Positions 1-8,725 of a stretch of DNA of 64,000 nt are shown piece by piece. The translations under genes and the position numbers were made by a program. The first letter of the stretch is position 1; each line of letters opens with the position of its first letter. The notes beneath the pieces were generated by a model, which did not search any database, was not told where the DNA came from, and saw only the letters and a program-made list of their open reading frames with translations. Source of the stretch: Alphaproteobacteria bacterium HGW-Alphaproteobacteria-4 (lineage in GTDB: Bacteria; Pseudomonadota; Alphaproteobacteria; Rhodobacterales; Rhodobacteraceae); the NCBI GenBank assembly GCA_002842855.1, contig PHEE01000011.1, positions 95,624 through 159,623 on the forward strand. The letters run 5' to 3'.

Positions 1-24
1 CCGCACATGGTTTTGCGGAGCGGG

Positions 25-684
25 TCAGCGAACGATATAGACAACCTGACGGGTCGGGGTATCGACCAGAACCGGCAGGCCGTTAACGTAGATGTAGGAA
101 TAGGTGCTGCCAGGAACCGGGTAGAGCGTTACCGGCTCGGGAATGCCAGCGCCTACCACGACCTCGCCATCGAGGTAGATGGTCTCGACCGGGTTGCCCT
201 GCACGTAGGCGATGTACTGCGGCTCGGGCGGGGTCGCGGCAGCTACGCCGGCGGTGGCGCCGACGATGCCGCCGATCACCGCGCCTATCGGGCCAGCGAT
301 CAGGGCGCCTGCCAAGGCGCCCGCCGCGCCGCCGGCGAGGGCGGCGTCATCGGGGTTGGCGGTGTAGGTGACGCTATTCAGCACCAGCTTCGGCCCGACC
401 ACGGTCAGCGCCACCGGTGCATTGTCGACGTTGGCGGTCAGATCGTCGCCCGCCGCCAAGCCTTCGATGCCCGCGTAGCTGACCTTGCACCAGGTGGCGC
501 CCTCAAGGCAGCCATCAACCGCCACAGTTTCGTTTGCCGGGATCACGCCACGGATCTTGTAGATCGGGCCGGGGCCCGCGCGCAGGTTGAGGTCGGTCCA
601 GGCGGTCGCCTGGGTTTCGGCAAAGGCTGCCGTGGCCAACAGCAGGCCAACCATCGAGAGGCCGAGAACTTTCTTGGCAAACAT
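25..684 (-). CDS. Secreted SH3-domain protein with glycine-zipper segment
   Basis: The 219-residue product starts with a clear signal peptide ending near AFA-ET (residue 22). A bacterial SH3-like domain follows at about 27-80 (DLNLRAGPGPIYKIRGVIP, then GCLEGATWCKVSY). Residues about 115-150 are a Gly/Ala-rich stretch of the glycine-zipper kind, which may insert in a membrane. The C-terminal 50 residues, ending in RQVVYIV, resemble DUF1236 proteins of alphaproteobacteria. It is probably periplasmic or envelope-associated. No enzymatic residues are visible and the biological role is unknown. It is transcribed divergently from the OmpA-family gene. Confidence 0.8.
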   Translation of the reverse strand: MFAKKVLGLSMVGLLLATAAFAETQATAWTDLNLRAGPGPIYKIRGVIPANETVAVDGCLEGATWCKVSYAGIEGLAAGDDLTANVDNAPVALTVVGPKLVLNSVTYTANPDDAALAGGAAGALAGALIAGPIGAVIGGIVGATAGVAAATPPEPQYIAYVQGNPVETIYLDGEVVVGAGIPEPVTLYPVPGSTYSYIYVNGLPVLVDTPTRQVVYIVR

Positions 685-900
685 CGGATTTTCTTTAACT
701 CGGCGGCCAGTCGCTCAAGTTGTTGCGCTGGCCAGCTACCACCTTCACAACACCCGTGGGGCCGGAACGTTCCAAAGAAATGCTGGCGTCAGGCGTCGGA
801 ACCAAACCGGGCGCCGCGTGTTGCATACTCAGACACACAGCACCGCCACGCCATCGCCTTGCCCTAGCGGGTCTGGCCCGGCACATCTGCAAGGACCGAG
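685..900. other. Divergent intergenic region between SH3 and OmpA-family genes
   Basis: This 216-base spacer must hold the promoters for both flanking genes. It contains a perfect 10-base palindrome, GGAACGTTCC, at 764-773. A ribosome-binding site (AAGGA) lies about 7 bases before the ATG at 901. No convincing -35/-10 pair was identified. Confidence 0.4.
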
Positions 901-2548
901 ATGAAACGCAATTTCTACAAGTCGACCACCGCGCTGGTCATGACCCTTTCGCTCTTTCAACCCGTTGTCGCAATGGCGCAGGAGCCCGTGACGATCGAAT
1001 GCACGCCCCAACTGATCACAGATGGCGTGCCCTGCCTCGACCCGCTTACGAAGCTGCTGGTTGCTCCGCAGGCGGATCTGAAGAAAGACAACAAGCCAGA
1101 CAAGGCCGACAAGGCACCTAGGCCGCTGGCTGCAGAAGAGGCACAGGCCGCAGCTGCGGCAGCTGAAGCCGAGAAAGCCGCCGCAAAAGCGCTGGCTGAC
1201 GAAGCCAAGGCCCGCCGCAGCCGAAGCCGAGCGCGCAAAAGCCGCCGACGATAGCGCCGCCGCAAAGGCGTTGGCGGATGCTGAGGCGGCCGCCGCAGCC
1301 GAAGCCGCAGCTACCGCAGAAGCCGCAGCCGCTGCCCAGGCCGCTACCGCTGCCGAGGCAAAGCAAAAGGCCGATGATGCTGCCGCACGCGCGCAAGCCG
1401 AGGCAGCGAAGCCGTTGGTTTTGCCGCCTTGCGACCCGCTGCTTCCCGGTGTTGTCTGCGGGGCCGCGGAAGTGCTTCCGGAGGCACCGCAGGCGAGCGT
1501 ACCCGATGTGCCCACCGCCGCGCCCGAGACCGAAGCCGCGAAGGCCGCCGATAGTGTGGTTCCCGAGGCAGATGTCGTGACCCGGACCGTGACCGAATCC
1601 GATCACCGCTCGAGCAGACAAGAGTTTGACAACGCCGTGAGTGCCGCACCAAAAGCCGACAGCGGCGGCCTGACCAATCTTGAAAAAGCGGGTCTGTTGC
1701 TGCTTGGCGCGGTGGTCGTTGGCGCGATCCTGAAGAACAATGAAAAGGTCGTTGCCAACACCGGTGATCGCGTGATCGTCCAGGACCAATACGGCGACTA
1801 CCGTGTCTACAAGGACGATGACGTGTTGCTGATGCAGCCGGGCGCGACCGTGCGCACCGAGACCTTTGGTGACGGCTCGACCCGGTCTTTCGTGACCCGC
1901 GCCGACGGCACCCAGATCGTGACCATCCGCGATGCCCAAGGTCGGGTGCAGCGACGCGTGCATGTCGGCGTGGACGGGCTTGAAACGACGCTGATCGATG
2001 ATACGCGAACTGTCGAAGTGGTTGACCTGCGCACGCTGCCGAAGCCCGAACCGCGTCTGTTCAATTACGTCGCTACCGCCGACAATGATGCCCTGCGCCG
2101 CGCGCTTCTGGCTGCCGACCAGCGGCAGGCGGACCGTTCGTTCAGCCTGCGCCAGATCCGCGACATTCGCGAAGTGCGCGCGTTGGCGCTCGAGATCAAT
2201 CTTGAGGCAATCACCTTCGAGACCGGTTCAGCCGCGATTCCGCCTGTTCAGGCAGAACGGTTGCGCCAGTTGGGCAGCCTCATGGCTGATCTGGTGGCGC
2301 TTGATCCGCGCGAGGTGTTCCTGATCGAAGGCCATACCGACGCCATCGGCGAACCGGCCTACAACCTTGCCCTGTCTGACCGGCGTGCCGAAACCGTTGC
2401 GCTCGCGCTTTCCGAGTATTTCGGCGTTCCGCCCGAAAACATGGTGGTGCAGGGCTATGGCGAGCAATTCCTGAAAATCCGCACCCTCGACGCCGAACGC
2501 CTGAATCGTCGCGTGGCGGTGCGAAGGATCACCGGGTTGCTGAACTAG
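901..2548 (+). pseudogene. OmpA-family outer-membrane protein, frameshifted
   Basis: Two reading frames together make one OmpA-family protein. Frame 1 (901-1254) gives a signal peptide (cleavage near VAMAQ-EP) and the start of an Ala/Glu/Lys-rich repeat, then turns into basic nonsense and stops. The second frame resumes the same Ala-rich repeat at once and runs to 2548, ending in an OmpA peptidoglycan-binding domain (FETGSAAIPP, EGHTDAIGEPAYNLALSDRR, VQGYGEQF). Removing one C from the CCC at 1211-1213 restores one uninterrupted frame of 548 codons. The later TTG at 1271 has no ribosome-binding site and is not a credible independent start. The 3' end shares CTAG with the convergent PAP2 gene. 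It is either a real one-base insertion or a sequencing error. Confidence 0.85.
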
Positions 2549-3096
2549 GCCTGCTTGCGCCGCCAAAGCCGCGCAAAGGCGCGCCCGACCGGGGCGCGCC
2601 AGCGGCTGCCGGGTCGCAGGAAGCGGTCGCAGAACAGGCCCCAGATAGCGCCCGCAAGGACCTGCCAGATGTTATGCGCACCCGCCTCGATGCGCGAGGC
2701 ACCCGTGTAGGCGGCCGCCAGGATCACAACGGTCTTGGCCACGGGGTTGCCGGTAATGCAGCTTTGCACCAGCGCGCTTGCGCCAAAAGCCGCGGTTGCG
2801 GTGTGGCCCGAGGGGAAACCCTTCAACCCGCCATTTGGGCGGCGGTTGATTTCGGCATCGCCCAAGGCAATCTTGGTGCCGTGCAGGCCGGTGAACATGA
2901 CCGCATAGCGCCCGAGGTATTCGCCCACGTCGCCGTTGAGCACCGAACACCCGATTGCCAGTATCGGCAGCGCAATCTGCAAGTTGTCGCCGTAGCGCTC
3001 GGCATCGCGCGGGGTTGCGGCGATCACCAGCGCCAGCGCCACCATGATGATCGCCACGCGCGAACGCATGGAAAGGCGGCGGGCGGCAGCAAGCAT
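2545..3096 (-). CDS. PAP2-family phosphatase
   Basis: The protein is a membrane phosphatase of the phosphatidic acid phosphatase type 2 family, acting on lipid or small phosphomonoesters. The start chosen is the ATG at 3096, which has GGAG 7 bases upstream; an upstream extension has no site. It gives 183 residues with a hydrophobic N-terminus and several membrane segments. The central motif GFPSGHTATAAFGASAL is present, and so is a third motif, SRIEAGAHNIWQ, with Ser-Arg and the catalytic His. The Asp that usually closes motif three is Gln here, and motif one is only loosely matched (NRRP). Substrate unknown; catalytic competence is likely but not certain. Confidence 0.8.
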   Translation of the reverse strand: MLAAARRLSMRSRVAIIMVALALVIAATPRDAERYGDNLQIALPILAIGCSVLNGDVGEYLGRYAVMFTGLHGTKIALGDAEINRRPNGGLKGFPSGHTATAAFGASALVQSCITGNPVAKTVVILAAAYTGASRIEAGAHNIWQVLAGAIWGLFCDRFLRPGSRWRAPVGRAFARLWRRKQA

Positions 3097-3226
3097 GAAC
3101 GGCTCCGGCGTAAGGCAGAACGAGCCGCCTTCTAGCCGCTCTCCGCGCGCCGGTAAACCGCCTTTGGCGCATTGCAGTCGGTCGGGCTGTGCCCGTTCGG
3201 CCATTCAAGATCAATCAATTCTTGCA

Positions 3227-3275
3227 TTGACTCAGATCAGTCCTGGGCAGCGCAGCAAATGGGTTTACTTGCGGC
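3227..3275 (+). promoter_or_regulatory. Probable FNR/DNR-type promoter of nnrU
   Basis: The sequence TTGAC-TCAG-ATCAG at 3227-3240 matches 8 of 10 positions of the FNR half-sites (TTGAT-N4-ATCAA). A -10-like TTTACT lies at 3264-3269. The distance from site centre (3233.5) to a start about 7 bases after that hexamer is close to 41.5, which is class II activation geometry. NnrU belongs to nitrogen-oxide metabolism, so oxygen- or NO-responsive control fits. The activator is inferred. Confidence 0.45.
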
Positions 3276-3304
3276 GGGCGGATTGCGCCGCTAGCTTCCG
3301 GCCC

Positions 3305-4006
3305 ATGACACATGGGCTTTTGCAAGGCTGGGGCGAGTTGGCGGCGGCGTTTGGCGCCTTTTTCCTGTCGCACGCGCTGCCCGCAAGGCCCGCGCTCAAG
3401 GCGCGCGTGGTGGCGGTGCTGGGGCGGGCGGGGTATGGCGTGGCTTTCTCGACCCTCTCGACGGTGCTGCTTTACTGGCTGATCGTCGCTACCGGGCGCG
3501 CGCCGTATCTGGAACTTTGGGCACCCGCGCCCTGGCAGCGCTGGCTGGTCAACCTCGTGATGCCGCTGGTACTCTTTTTGGGCTGCTACGGGGTCGGTGC
3601 CGCCAACCCTTTCGCCTTCGAGGGCCGGGCCGCCGGGTTCGACCCCCTGCGCCCGGGCATTGCGGGGGTCACGCGGCAGCCGTTGCTCTGGGCGCTGCTT
3701 TTGTGGTCGCTGGCGCATCTGGCAGCAAATGGCGACGTTGCGCACGGGCTGATGTTTGGCGCCTTCGCACTTCTGGCGGCGGCGGGGTTTGCGCTGGTCG
3801 AGCGGCGGCGGCGGCGCGCGATGGGCGCCGCCGAATGGGCGCGGCTGACCGCCCGCACCGGCCTTCTGCCACTTGCGGCGCTGCTGCGCGGGCGCTGGCG
3901 GCCCTCGGCGCCGCCCCCGGCAGGGCGCGCGGTGCTGGCGCTGGCCATCTGGGGCGCGTTCATCTGGTTGCACCCGATCATCATCGGGCTTTCGCCGTTA
4001 CCTTAG
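3305..4006 (+). CDS. nnrU: NnrU family membrane protein
   Basis: The ATG at 3305 gives a 233-residue integral membrane protein whose N-terminus (WGELAAAFGAFFLSHALPAR) is typical of NnrU. It has about five to six hydrophobic segments. NnrU proteins are linked genetically to nitrite and nitric oxide reduction in denitrifying rhodobacters and share the NnrU/heme-region fold of isoprenoid-cyclase-like membrane proteins; the exact biochemical role is unresolved. No denitrification genes are visible nearby. A probable FNR-type site lies 65 bases upstream. The 3' end overlaps the convergent oxidoreductase gene by 9 bases. Confidence 0.85.
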   Translation: MTHGLLQGWGELAAAFGAFFLSHALPARPALKARVVAVLGRAGYGVAFSTLSTVLLYWLIVATGRAPYLELWAPAPWQRWLVNLVMPLVLFLGCYGVGAANPFAFEGRAAGFDPLRPGIAGVTRQPLLWALLLWSLAHLAANGDVAHGLMFGAFALLAAAGFALVERRRRRAMGAAEWARLTARTGLLPLAALLRGRWRPSAPPPAGRAVLALAIWGAFIWLHPIIIGLSPLP

Positions 4007-4858
4007 GCTTTCTGCCTTAAGCACCGCCGCAAGCCCCTCGTGGTAACTGGGATAGGCCAGCCGCACCCCCAGTTCGTGCTTGATCCTGTCGTTTCGCACC
4101 CGCTTGCTTTCAGCGTAGAAACTGCGGGCCATCGGCGGCAGGTCGGCTTTGGCGTAGGGCACGGCTGGCGGCGGCGGCAGGCCAAGCAGGGCGGCTGCGT
4201 GGGTGATCACATCCTCGGGCGGCGCGGGGTCATCATCGCAGACGTTATAGATGGCGCCGGGGTTTGGCCGGGCGATCGAGGCGGCCAGCACGGCTGCGAT
4301 ATCGTCTACATGGATGCGCGAAAACACCTGGCCGGGCTTGATGATCCGTTGCGCGGTGCCACCCCGGATCTTTTCGAAAGGCCCGCGACCGGGGCCATAA
4401 ATGCCGGCCAGCCGGAATATGTGCAGCGGCAAGCCGCATCGCGCGGCGAGCGTCTGCCACGCCGCTTCTGCCTGCACCCGCGCCTTGCCGCGCTCGGTGG
4501 CCGGGGTGAGGGGGGTTGCCTCATCGACCCAGCCGCCGCCGTGGTCGCCATAGACTCCGGTGGTCGAAAGGTATCCGACCCACTCCAGATGCGGTGCCGC
4601 GTCGGCCAAGGCTTCGGCCTCGGAGGCCAGAACCGGGTCGCCGCCCGGCCCCGGCGCGATGGAGGTAAGCACATGCGTGGCCCCGGCAAGCACCGGACCA
4701 AGCGGGGTGCCGGGCCATAAAACAGGCTCTATTCCAGCGGAAACAAGCAATTCCATTCGCCCCCGCGTGGTTCCAATGATGCGCCAGCCCTGCGGCAGCA
4801 GCAGCCGTGCCAGTGCCTGCGCCGAATATCCGTGCCCGAGTGAGAGAAGGGTTTTCAT
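3998..4858 (-). CDS. NAD(P)-binding epimerase/dehydratase-like SDR protein
   Basis: The product is a 286-residue Rossmann-fold protein of the extended SDR/epimerase type. It starts with MKTLLSLGHGYSAQALARLL, where GHGYSA is the dinucleotide-binding loop. Later segments include STTGVYGDHGGGWVDE and IFRLAGIYGPGRGPFEKI, the pattern of YeeZ-like atypical epimerases, and the C-terminus carries PYAKADLPPMARSFY. The usual active-site YxxxK is not obvious, so the reaction cannot be named. It is transcribed toward nnrU and divergently from ade, whose start lies about 90 bases away. Confidence 0.8.
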   Translation of the reverse strand: MKTLLSLGHGYSAQALARLLLPQGWRIIGTTRGRMELLVSAGIEPVLWPGTPLGPVLAGATHVLTSIAPGPGGDPVLASEAEALADAAPHLEWVGYLSTTGVYGDHGGGWVDEATPLTPATERGKARVQAEAAWQTLAARCGLPLHIFRLAGIYGPGRGPFEKIRGGTAQRIIKPGQVFSRIHVDDIAAVLAASIARPNPGAIYNVCDDDPAPPEDVITHAAALLGLPPPPAVPYAKADLPPMARSFYAESKRVRNDRIKHELGVRLAYPSYHEGLAAVLKAESLR

Positions 4859-4945
4859 GCCCTGACTATCGGCAGCCCGCCCGGCCCGCGCAAGCGTCAT
4901 CACAACGTCACTTGCAAGCTCTGCGCGGCGGTGGCAGATTTCGGC

Positions 4946-6748
4946 ATGGAAAATCACACTTCATTCAAAACCTGGGCCGGGGCCGCGCCAAAGCTGGTTG
5001 CCGTTGCCGCAGGCCGCGCTTTTGCCGACGTGGTCATTCGTGGCGGCCAATGGGTCAACGTGCACAGCCGCGAGGTTCTGCCCGGTCACGACATCGCAAT
5101 TACCGAGGGGCGCTTTGCCTGCATTGCCCCCGACCTTTCGCACGCCATCGGCCCCGAAACCGAGGTGATCGAGGCGCGGGGCCGCTTTATGCTGCCCGGC
5201 CTTTGCGATGCGCATATGCACATTGAAAGCGGCATGCTGACCCCGGCCGAATTTGCCGCCGCCGTCATCCCCCACGGCACCACCAGCATGTTCACCGACC
5301 CGCACGAGATTGCCAACGTGCTTGGCCTTGCGGGTGTGCGGATGATGCATGACGAGGCGTTGTTGCAGCCTGTCAACATCTTCACCCAGATGCCATCGTG
5401 CGCACCCTCGGCGCCGGGGCTGGAGACGACCGGGTTCGAGATCACCCCTGCGGATGTCGCCGAGGCGATGGGCTGGCCCGGCATCATTGGTTTGGGCGAG
5501 ATGATGAATTTCCCGGGCGTCGTTGCGGGTGACACCAAGATGCTGGCCGAGATTGCCGCCACTCAGGCCGCAGGCAAGACCGTGGGCGGCCACTATGCCA
5601 GCCCCGATCTTGGCCGCGCCTTTGCCGCCTATGTGGCGGGCGGGCCAGCCGACGACCACGAGGGAACCTGCGAGGCTGATGCGATTGCCCGTGTTCGGCA
5701 GGGAATGCGGTCGATGATGCGGCTTGGCAGCGCGTGGTATGACGTTGCAGCGCAGATAACCGCCGTAACCGAAAAGCGGCTTGATCCGCGTAACTTCATC
5801 CTGTGCACCGATGATTGCCATTCGGGCACACTGGTGCACGAGGGCCACATGAACCGCGTCTACCGCCACGCGGTCGCCTGTGGCTGTGACCCGCTGGTGG
5901 CGCTGCAAATGTGCACGATCAACACCGCCACCCATTTCGGGCTGGAACGCGAATTGGGCTCGATCACGCCCGGGCGGCGGGCCGATCTGATCCTGACCTC
6001 GGATTTGCGCGCGCTGCCGGTCGAGCTGGTGATCGCGCGCGGGGTGACGGTGGCGCGGGATGGCGTGCTTTTGGCCAAATGCCCGCATTACCCCTGGCCC
6101 GATGCAGCTCGGCACACGGTGCACCTTGGCAAGCCCCTGACCGCGCAGGATTTCGCCATTGCAGCCCCGAAGGGCGCCAATACCGTGACCGCCCGCGTCA
6201 TCGGCGTGGTTGAAAATCAGGCGCCGACCAAGGCGCTGACCGCCGAGATGGAGGTGGCCGATGGCATTGTGCCCGCCGACCCCGCCCGCGATCTTGCACA
6301 GATCGCGCTGGTGGAACGGCACCGGGGCACCGGCGGCGTGGTCAACGGCTTTGTTTCGGGCTTTGGCTACGCGGGCCGCATGGCAATGGCCTCAACCGTG
6401 GCGCATGACAGCCACCACATGATTGCTGTTGGCACCGACCGCGAAATGATGGCCGCCGCTGCCAACCGCCTTGGCCAACTGGGCGGCGGTATCACGGTCT
6501 GGAAGGATGGCGCCGAAATTGCCCATGTAGCGCTGCCGATCGCGGGGCTGATGTCGGATGCCCCCGCCGCCGAGGTCGCCGCCGCAGCCGCGCGCATGGT
6601 GGCCGCGATGGCCGAATGTGGCTGCACGCTCAACAATGCCTATATGCAGCACAGCCTGCTGGCCCTCGTCGTGATCCCGGAACTTCGGATCTCCGACCTT
6701 GGCCTTGTGGATGTGACCACCTTTCAATTGACGGATCTTTTCGCATGA
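4946..6748 (+). CDS. ade: Adenine deaminase
   Basis: This 600-residue amidohydrolase converts adenine to hypoxanthine. Visible metal-site signatures are PGLCDAHMHIESGML (HxH) near residue 85, GHYASPDL near 215, and CTDDCHSG near 285, the usual set for the AdeC family. The C-terminal adenine-deaminase domain carries DSHHMIAVG. The ATG at 4946 was chosen over a GTG at 4931; both are possible. The stop overlaps the start of amn by 4 bases (ATGA), so both purine-salvage enzymes are probably translated from one message. Confidence 0.93.
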   Translation: MENHTSFKTWAGAAPKLVAVAAGRAFADVVIRGGQWVNVHSREVLPGHDIAITEGRFACIAPDLSHAIGPETEVIEARGRFMLPGLCDAHMHIESGMLTPAEFAAAVIPHGTTSMFTDPHEIANVLGLAGVRMMHDEALLQPVNIFTQMPSCAPSAPGLETTGFEITPADVAEAMGWPGIIGLGEMMNFPGVVAGDTKMLAEIAATQAAGKTVGGHYASPDLGRAFAAYVAGGPADDHEGTCEADAIARVRQGMRSMMRLGSAWYDVAAQITAVTEKRLDPRNFILCTDDCHSGTLVHEGHMNRVYRHAVACGCDPLVALQMCTINTATHFGLERELGSITPGRRADLILTSDLRALPVELVIARGVTVARDGVLLAKCPHYPWPDAARHTVHLGKPLTAQDFAIAAPKGANTVTARVIGVVENQAPTKALTAEMEVADGIVPADPARDLAQIALVERHRGTGGVVNGFVSGFGYAGRMAMASTVAHDSHHMIAVGTDREMMAAAANRLGQLGGGITVWKDGAEIAHVALPIAGLMSDAPAAEVAAAAARMVAAMAECGCTLNNAYMQHSLLALVVIPELRISDLGLVDVTTFQLTDLFA

Positions 6749-8220
6749 ACGACCAACTGCCGATCATCAGCCCCGAGGCGCTGCCGCCCGAGCTTTTCAC
6801 CAACGCCGCCGAGGCGGTGGCGCGGCTCGAAGAGCTTTACAGTCAGGCTACCGATTTCCTGCTGGAAAAATTTGGCGAAACCCTTTCGGCGCGCCGTCCG
6901 GTGGCGCGGTTTCGTGCCTATTACCCCGAAGTGCGCATTACCTCGTCGAGCCACGCCAAGGCCGATAGCCGTCTTGCCTGGGGCTATGTTTCGCACCCTG
7001 GCACCTATAGCGCCACCATCACCCGGCCCGATCTGTTTCGCAGCTACCTGACCCAGCAGCTTGGCCTGATCATTCGCAATCACGGTGTCTCGGTGCAGGT
7101 TGGGCTTTCGAGCACGCCGATGCCGGTGCATTTCGCGCTTTCCGCCGTGCCTTCGGTTTCGGTGCCGCAAGAAGGTGTGCTCGATTTCTCGTTGCGCGAC
7201 GTGTTCGACGTGCCTTCGCTGGCCAGCATGGACGATGACATCGTCAATGGCACTGCCGGTCCGAACCCGGATGGGTCGGGCCACCTTGCGCCGTTTACCG
7301 CACAGCGGGTTGATTACTCGCTGGCGCGGCTGTCGCACTACACAGCAACCGCACCCGAGCATTTCCAGAACTTCGTGCTGTTCACCAACTATCAGTTCTA
7401 TGTTGATGAGTTCGAGGCGCTTGCGCGGCGCGCGCTGGCTGACCCCGATGGCGGTTACACCAGCTTTGTCGTTCCCGGCAATGCCGAGATCACGGCGCCT
7501 GACCAACCGCTGCCGACGCTTGCGAAACTGCCGCAAATGCCCAGCTACCACCTCAAGCGCGCGGACGGGCAGGGCGTAACCCTGGTCAACATCGGCGTTG
7601 GCCCCTCGAACGCAAAAACCGCCACCGACCATATCGCGGTGCTGCGCCCGCATGCCTGGCTGATGGTTGGCCACTGCGCCGGCTTGCGCAACAGCCAAAG
7701 CCTTGGCGATTTCGTGTTGGCCCATGCCTATCTGCGCGAAGACCATGTGCTTGATGACGATCTGCCGGTTTGGGTGCCGATCCCTGCGCTGGCCGAAATT
7801 CAGATTGCGTTGCAAGAGGCGGTCGCCGAGGTGACGCGGCTTGAAGGGTTCGAGCTCAAGCGCATCATGCGCACCGGCACCGTGGCCACCATCGACAACC
7901 GCAACTGGGAACTGCGCGACCAGTCTGGCCCGGTGCAGCGGCTTTCGCAATCTCGCGCGATCGCGCTTGATATGGAAAGCGCCACCATCGCTGCCAACGG
8001 TTTCCGCTTCCGGGTGCCCTACGGCACCTTGCTGTGCGTTTCCGACAAGCCGCTGCATGGCGAGTTGAAACTGCCTGGTATGGCAACTGATTTCTACAAG
8101 ACCCAGGTGGCGAACCATCTGCAAATCGGGGTGCGGGCGATGGAAAAGCTGCGCGAAATGCCGCTGGAGCGTATCCACAGCCGCAAACTGCGCAGTTTTG
8201 AGGAAACCGCGTTCCTGTGA
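6745..8220 (+). CDS. amn: AMP nucleosidase
   Basis: A 491-residue cytosolic AMP nucleosidase that splits AMP into adenine and ribose 5-phosphate. The N-terminal AMP-nucleosidase domain (YYPEVRITSSSHAKADSRLA) is followed by a purine-phosphorylase-like catalytic domain with HAWLMVGHCAGLRNSQSLGD, then ALDMESATIAANGFRFRVPY, whose Met-Glu pair contacts ribose in this superfamily. The start codon overlaps the ade stop. Together the two enzymes would drain AMP to adenine and then hypoxanthine. The length matches the family, with no signs of damage. Confidence 0.95.
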   Translation: MNDQLPIISPEALPPELFTNAAEAVARLEELYSQATDFLLEKFGETLSARRPVARFRAYYPEVRITSSSHAKADSRLAWGYVSHPGTYSATITRPDLFRSYLTQQLGLIIRNHGVSVQVGLSSTPMPVHFALSAVPSVSVPQEGVLDFSLRDVFDVPSLASMDDDIVNGTAGPNPDGSGHLAPFTAQRVDYSLARLSHYTATAPEHFQNFVLFTNYQFYVDEFEALARRALADPDGGYTSFVVPGNAEITAPDQPLPTLAKLPQMPSYHLKRADGQGVTLVNIGVGPSNAKTATDHIAVLRPHAWLMVGHCAGLRNSQSLGDFVLAHAYLREDHVLDDDLPVWVPIPALAEIQIALQEAVAEVTRLEGFELKRIMRTGTVATIDNRNWELRDQSGPVQRLSQSRAIALDMESATIAANGFRFRVPYGTLLCVSDKPLHGELKLPGMATDFYKTQVANHLQIGVRAMEKLREMPLERIHSRKLRSFEETAFL

Positions 8221-8255
8221 CGCGGCAGAATCCGGCGCCGCGAGGTGAAAATCGC

Positions 8256-8284
8256 TTGCCATGATTCGCAAAAACGTGTGTTAC
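8256..8284 (+). promoter_or_regulatory. Candidate sigma-70-type promoter of the HU gene
   Basis: TTGCCA at 8256-8261 is followed after 17 bases by TGTTAC at 8279-8284. The pair lies 68 bases before the HU start codon. The -35 match is good and the -10 is weak. Confidence 0.4.
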
Positions 8285-8351
8285 AAGCCGGTAAACCGTG
8301 AAAACGGCCAATTTACCCCTGCCAAAATGGGGCCAGCGAGGAGACAGACCA

Positions 8352-8639
8352 ATGTCGAAGCCATTGACCAAAACCCAGCTTGTTGCCGCCGTTGCTGCTG
8401 CAATGGGCGCGGACAAGAAAACCGCCAACGCCGCGCTTGATGCCATTGCTACCGTGGTCACCGCAGAAGTCGCCGCCGGCGGCGCGGTAACGCTGCCGGG
8501 TGTTGGCAAGATCTCGTGCCGCGCACGCCCCGAGCGCCAGGTGCGCAACCCCGCCACCGGCGAGACCCTTACCAAGGCTGCTGACAAGCAGGTCAAGATT
8601 GCCGTCGCGAAGGCGTTGAAAGACAGCGTCAACGGCTGA
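8352..8639 (+). CDS. HU-family DNA-binding protein
   Basis: A 95-residue histone-like protein covering the whole Bac_DNA_binding fold: helices at 5-45 (LTKTQLVAAVAAAMGADKKT), then the beta-saddle with GVGKISCRARPERQVRNPAT, in which the flexible DNA-intercalating arm and its Arg/Asn/Pro residues are evident. The start at 8352 has a strong GAGGAG site. A terminator hairpin follows 40 bases after the stop, so the gene is probably a single transcript. It would act in nucleoid packaging. Which HU/IHF paralogue it is cannot be told from sequence alone. Confidence 0.93.
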   Translation: MSKPLTKTQLVAAVAAAMGADKKTANAALDAIATVVTAEVAAGGAVTLPGVGKISCRARPERQVRNPATGETLTKAADKQVKIAVAKALKDSVNG

Positions 8640-8679
8640 TTCTGCGCCGTGCCCCTTGCGGGGTGCCGCAATTCCGATA

Positions 8680-8716
8680 GGGTCGCCTCCGGGGCCGGGG
8701 GTGGCCCTTTTTGTTT
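8680..8716 (+). terminator. Rho-independent terminator after HU gene
   Basis: GGGTCGCC (8680-8687) pairs with GGTGGCCC (8700-8707) in an 8-bp stem with two G-U wobbles, followed directly by TTTTTGTTT. It is the clearest U-tract terminator in the window. It ends only 10 bases before the next start codon, so the DMT gene must have its promoter within or upstream of it, or rely on read-through. Confidence 0.75.
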
Positions 8717-8725
8717 GGTGATCGC

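Noticed and set aside
798..822. GGAAC-N17-GTT, resembling an EcfG-type stress promoter, upstream of the OmpA gene
   Set aside because: Rhodobacterales generally lack the PhyR/EcfG system, and the short motif is expected by chance in GC-rich DNA.
1271..2548. The second OmpA frame as an independent gene with TTG start
   Set aside because: The TTG has no ribosome-binding site, and the alanine repeat clearly continues from the upstream frame, so a frameshift is a better reading.
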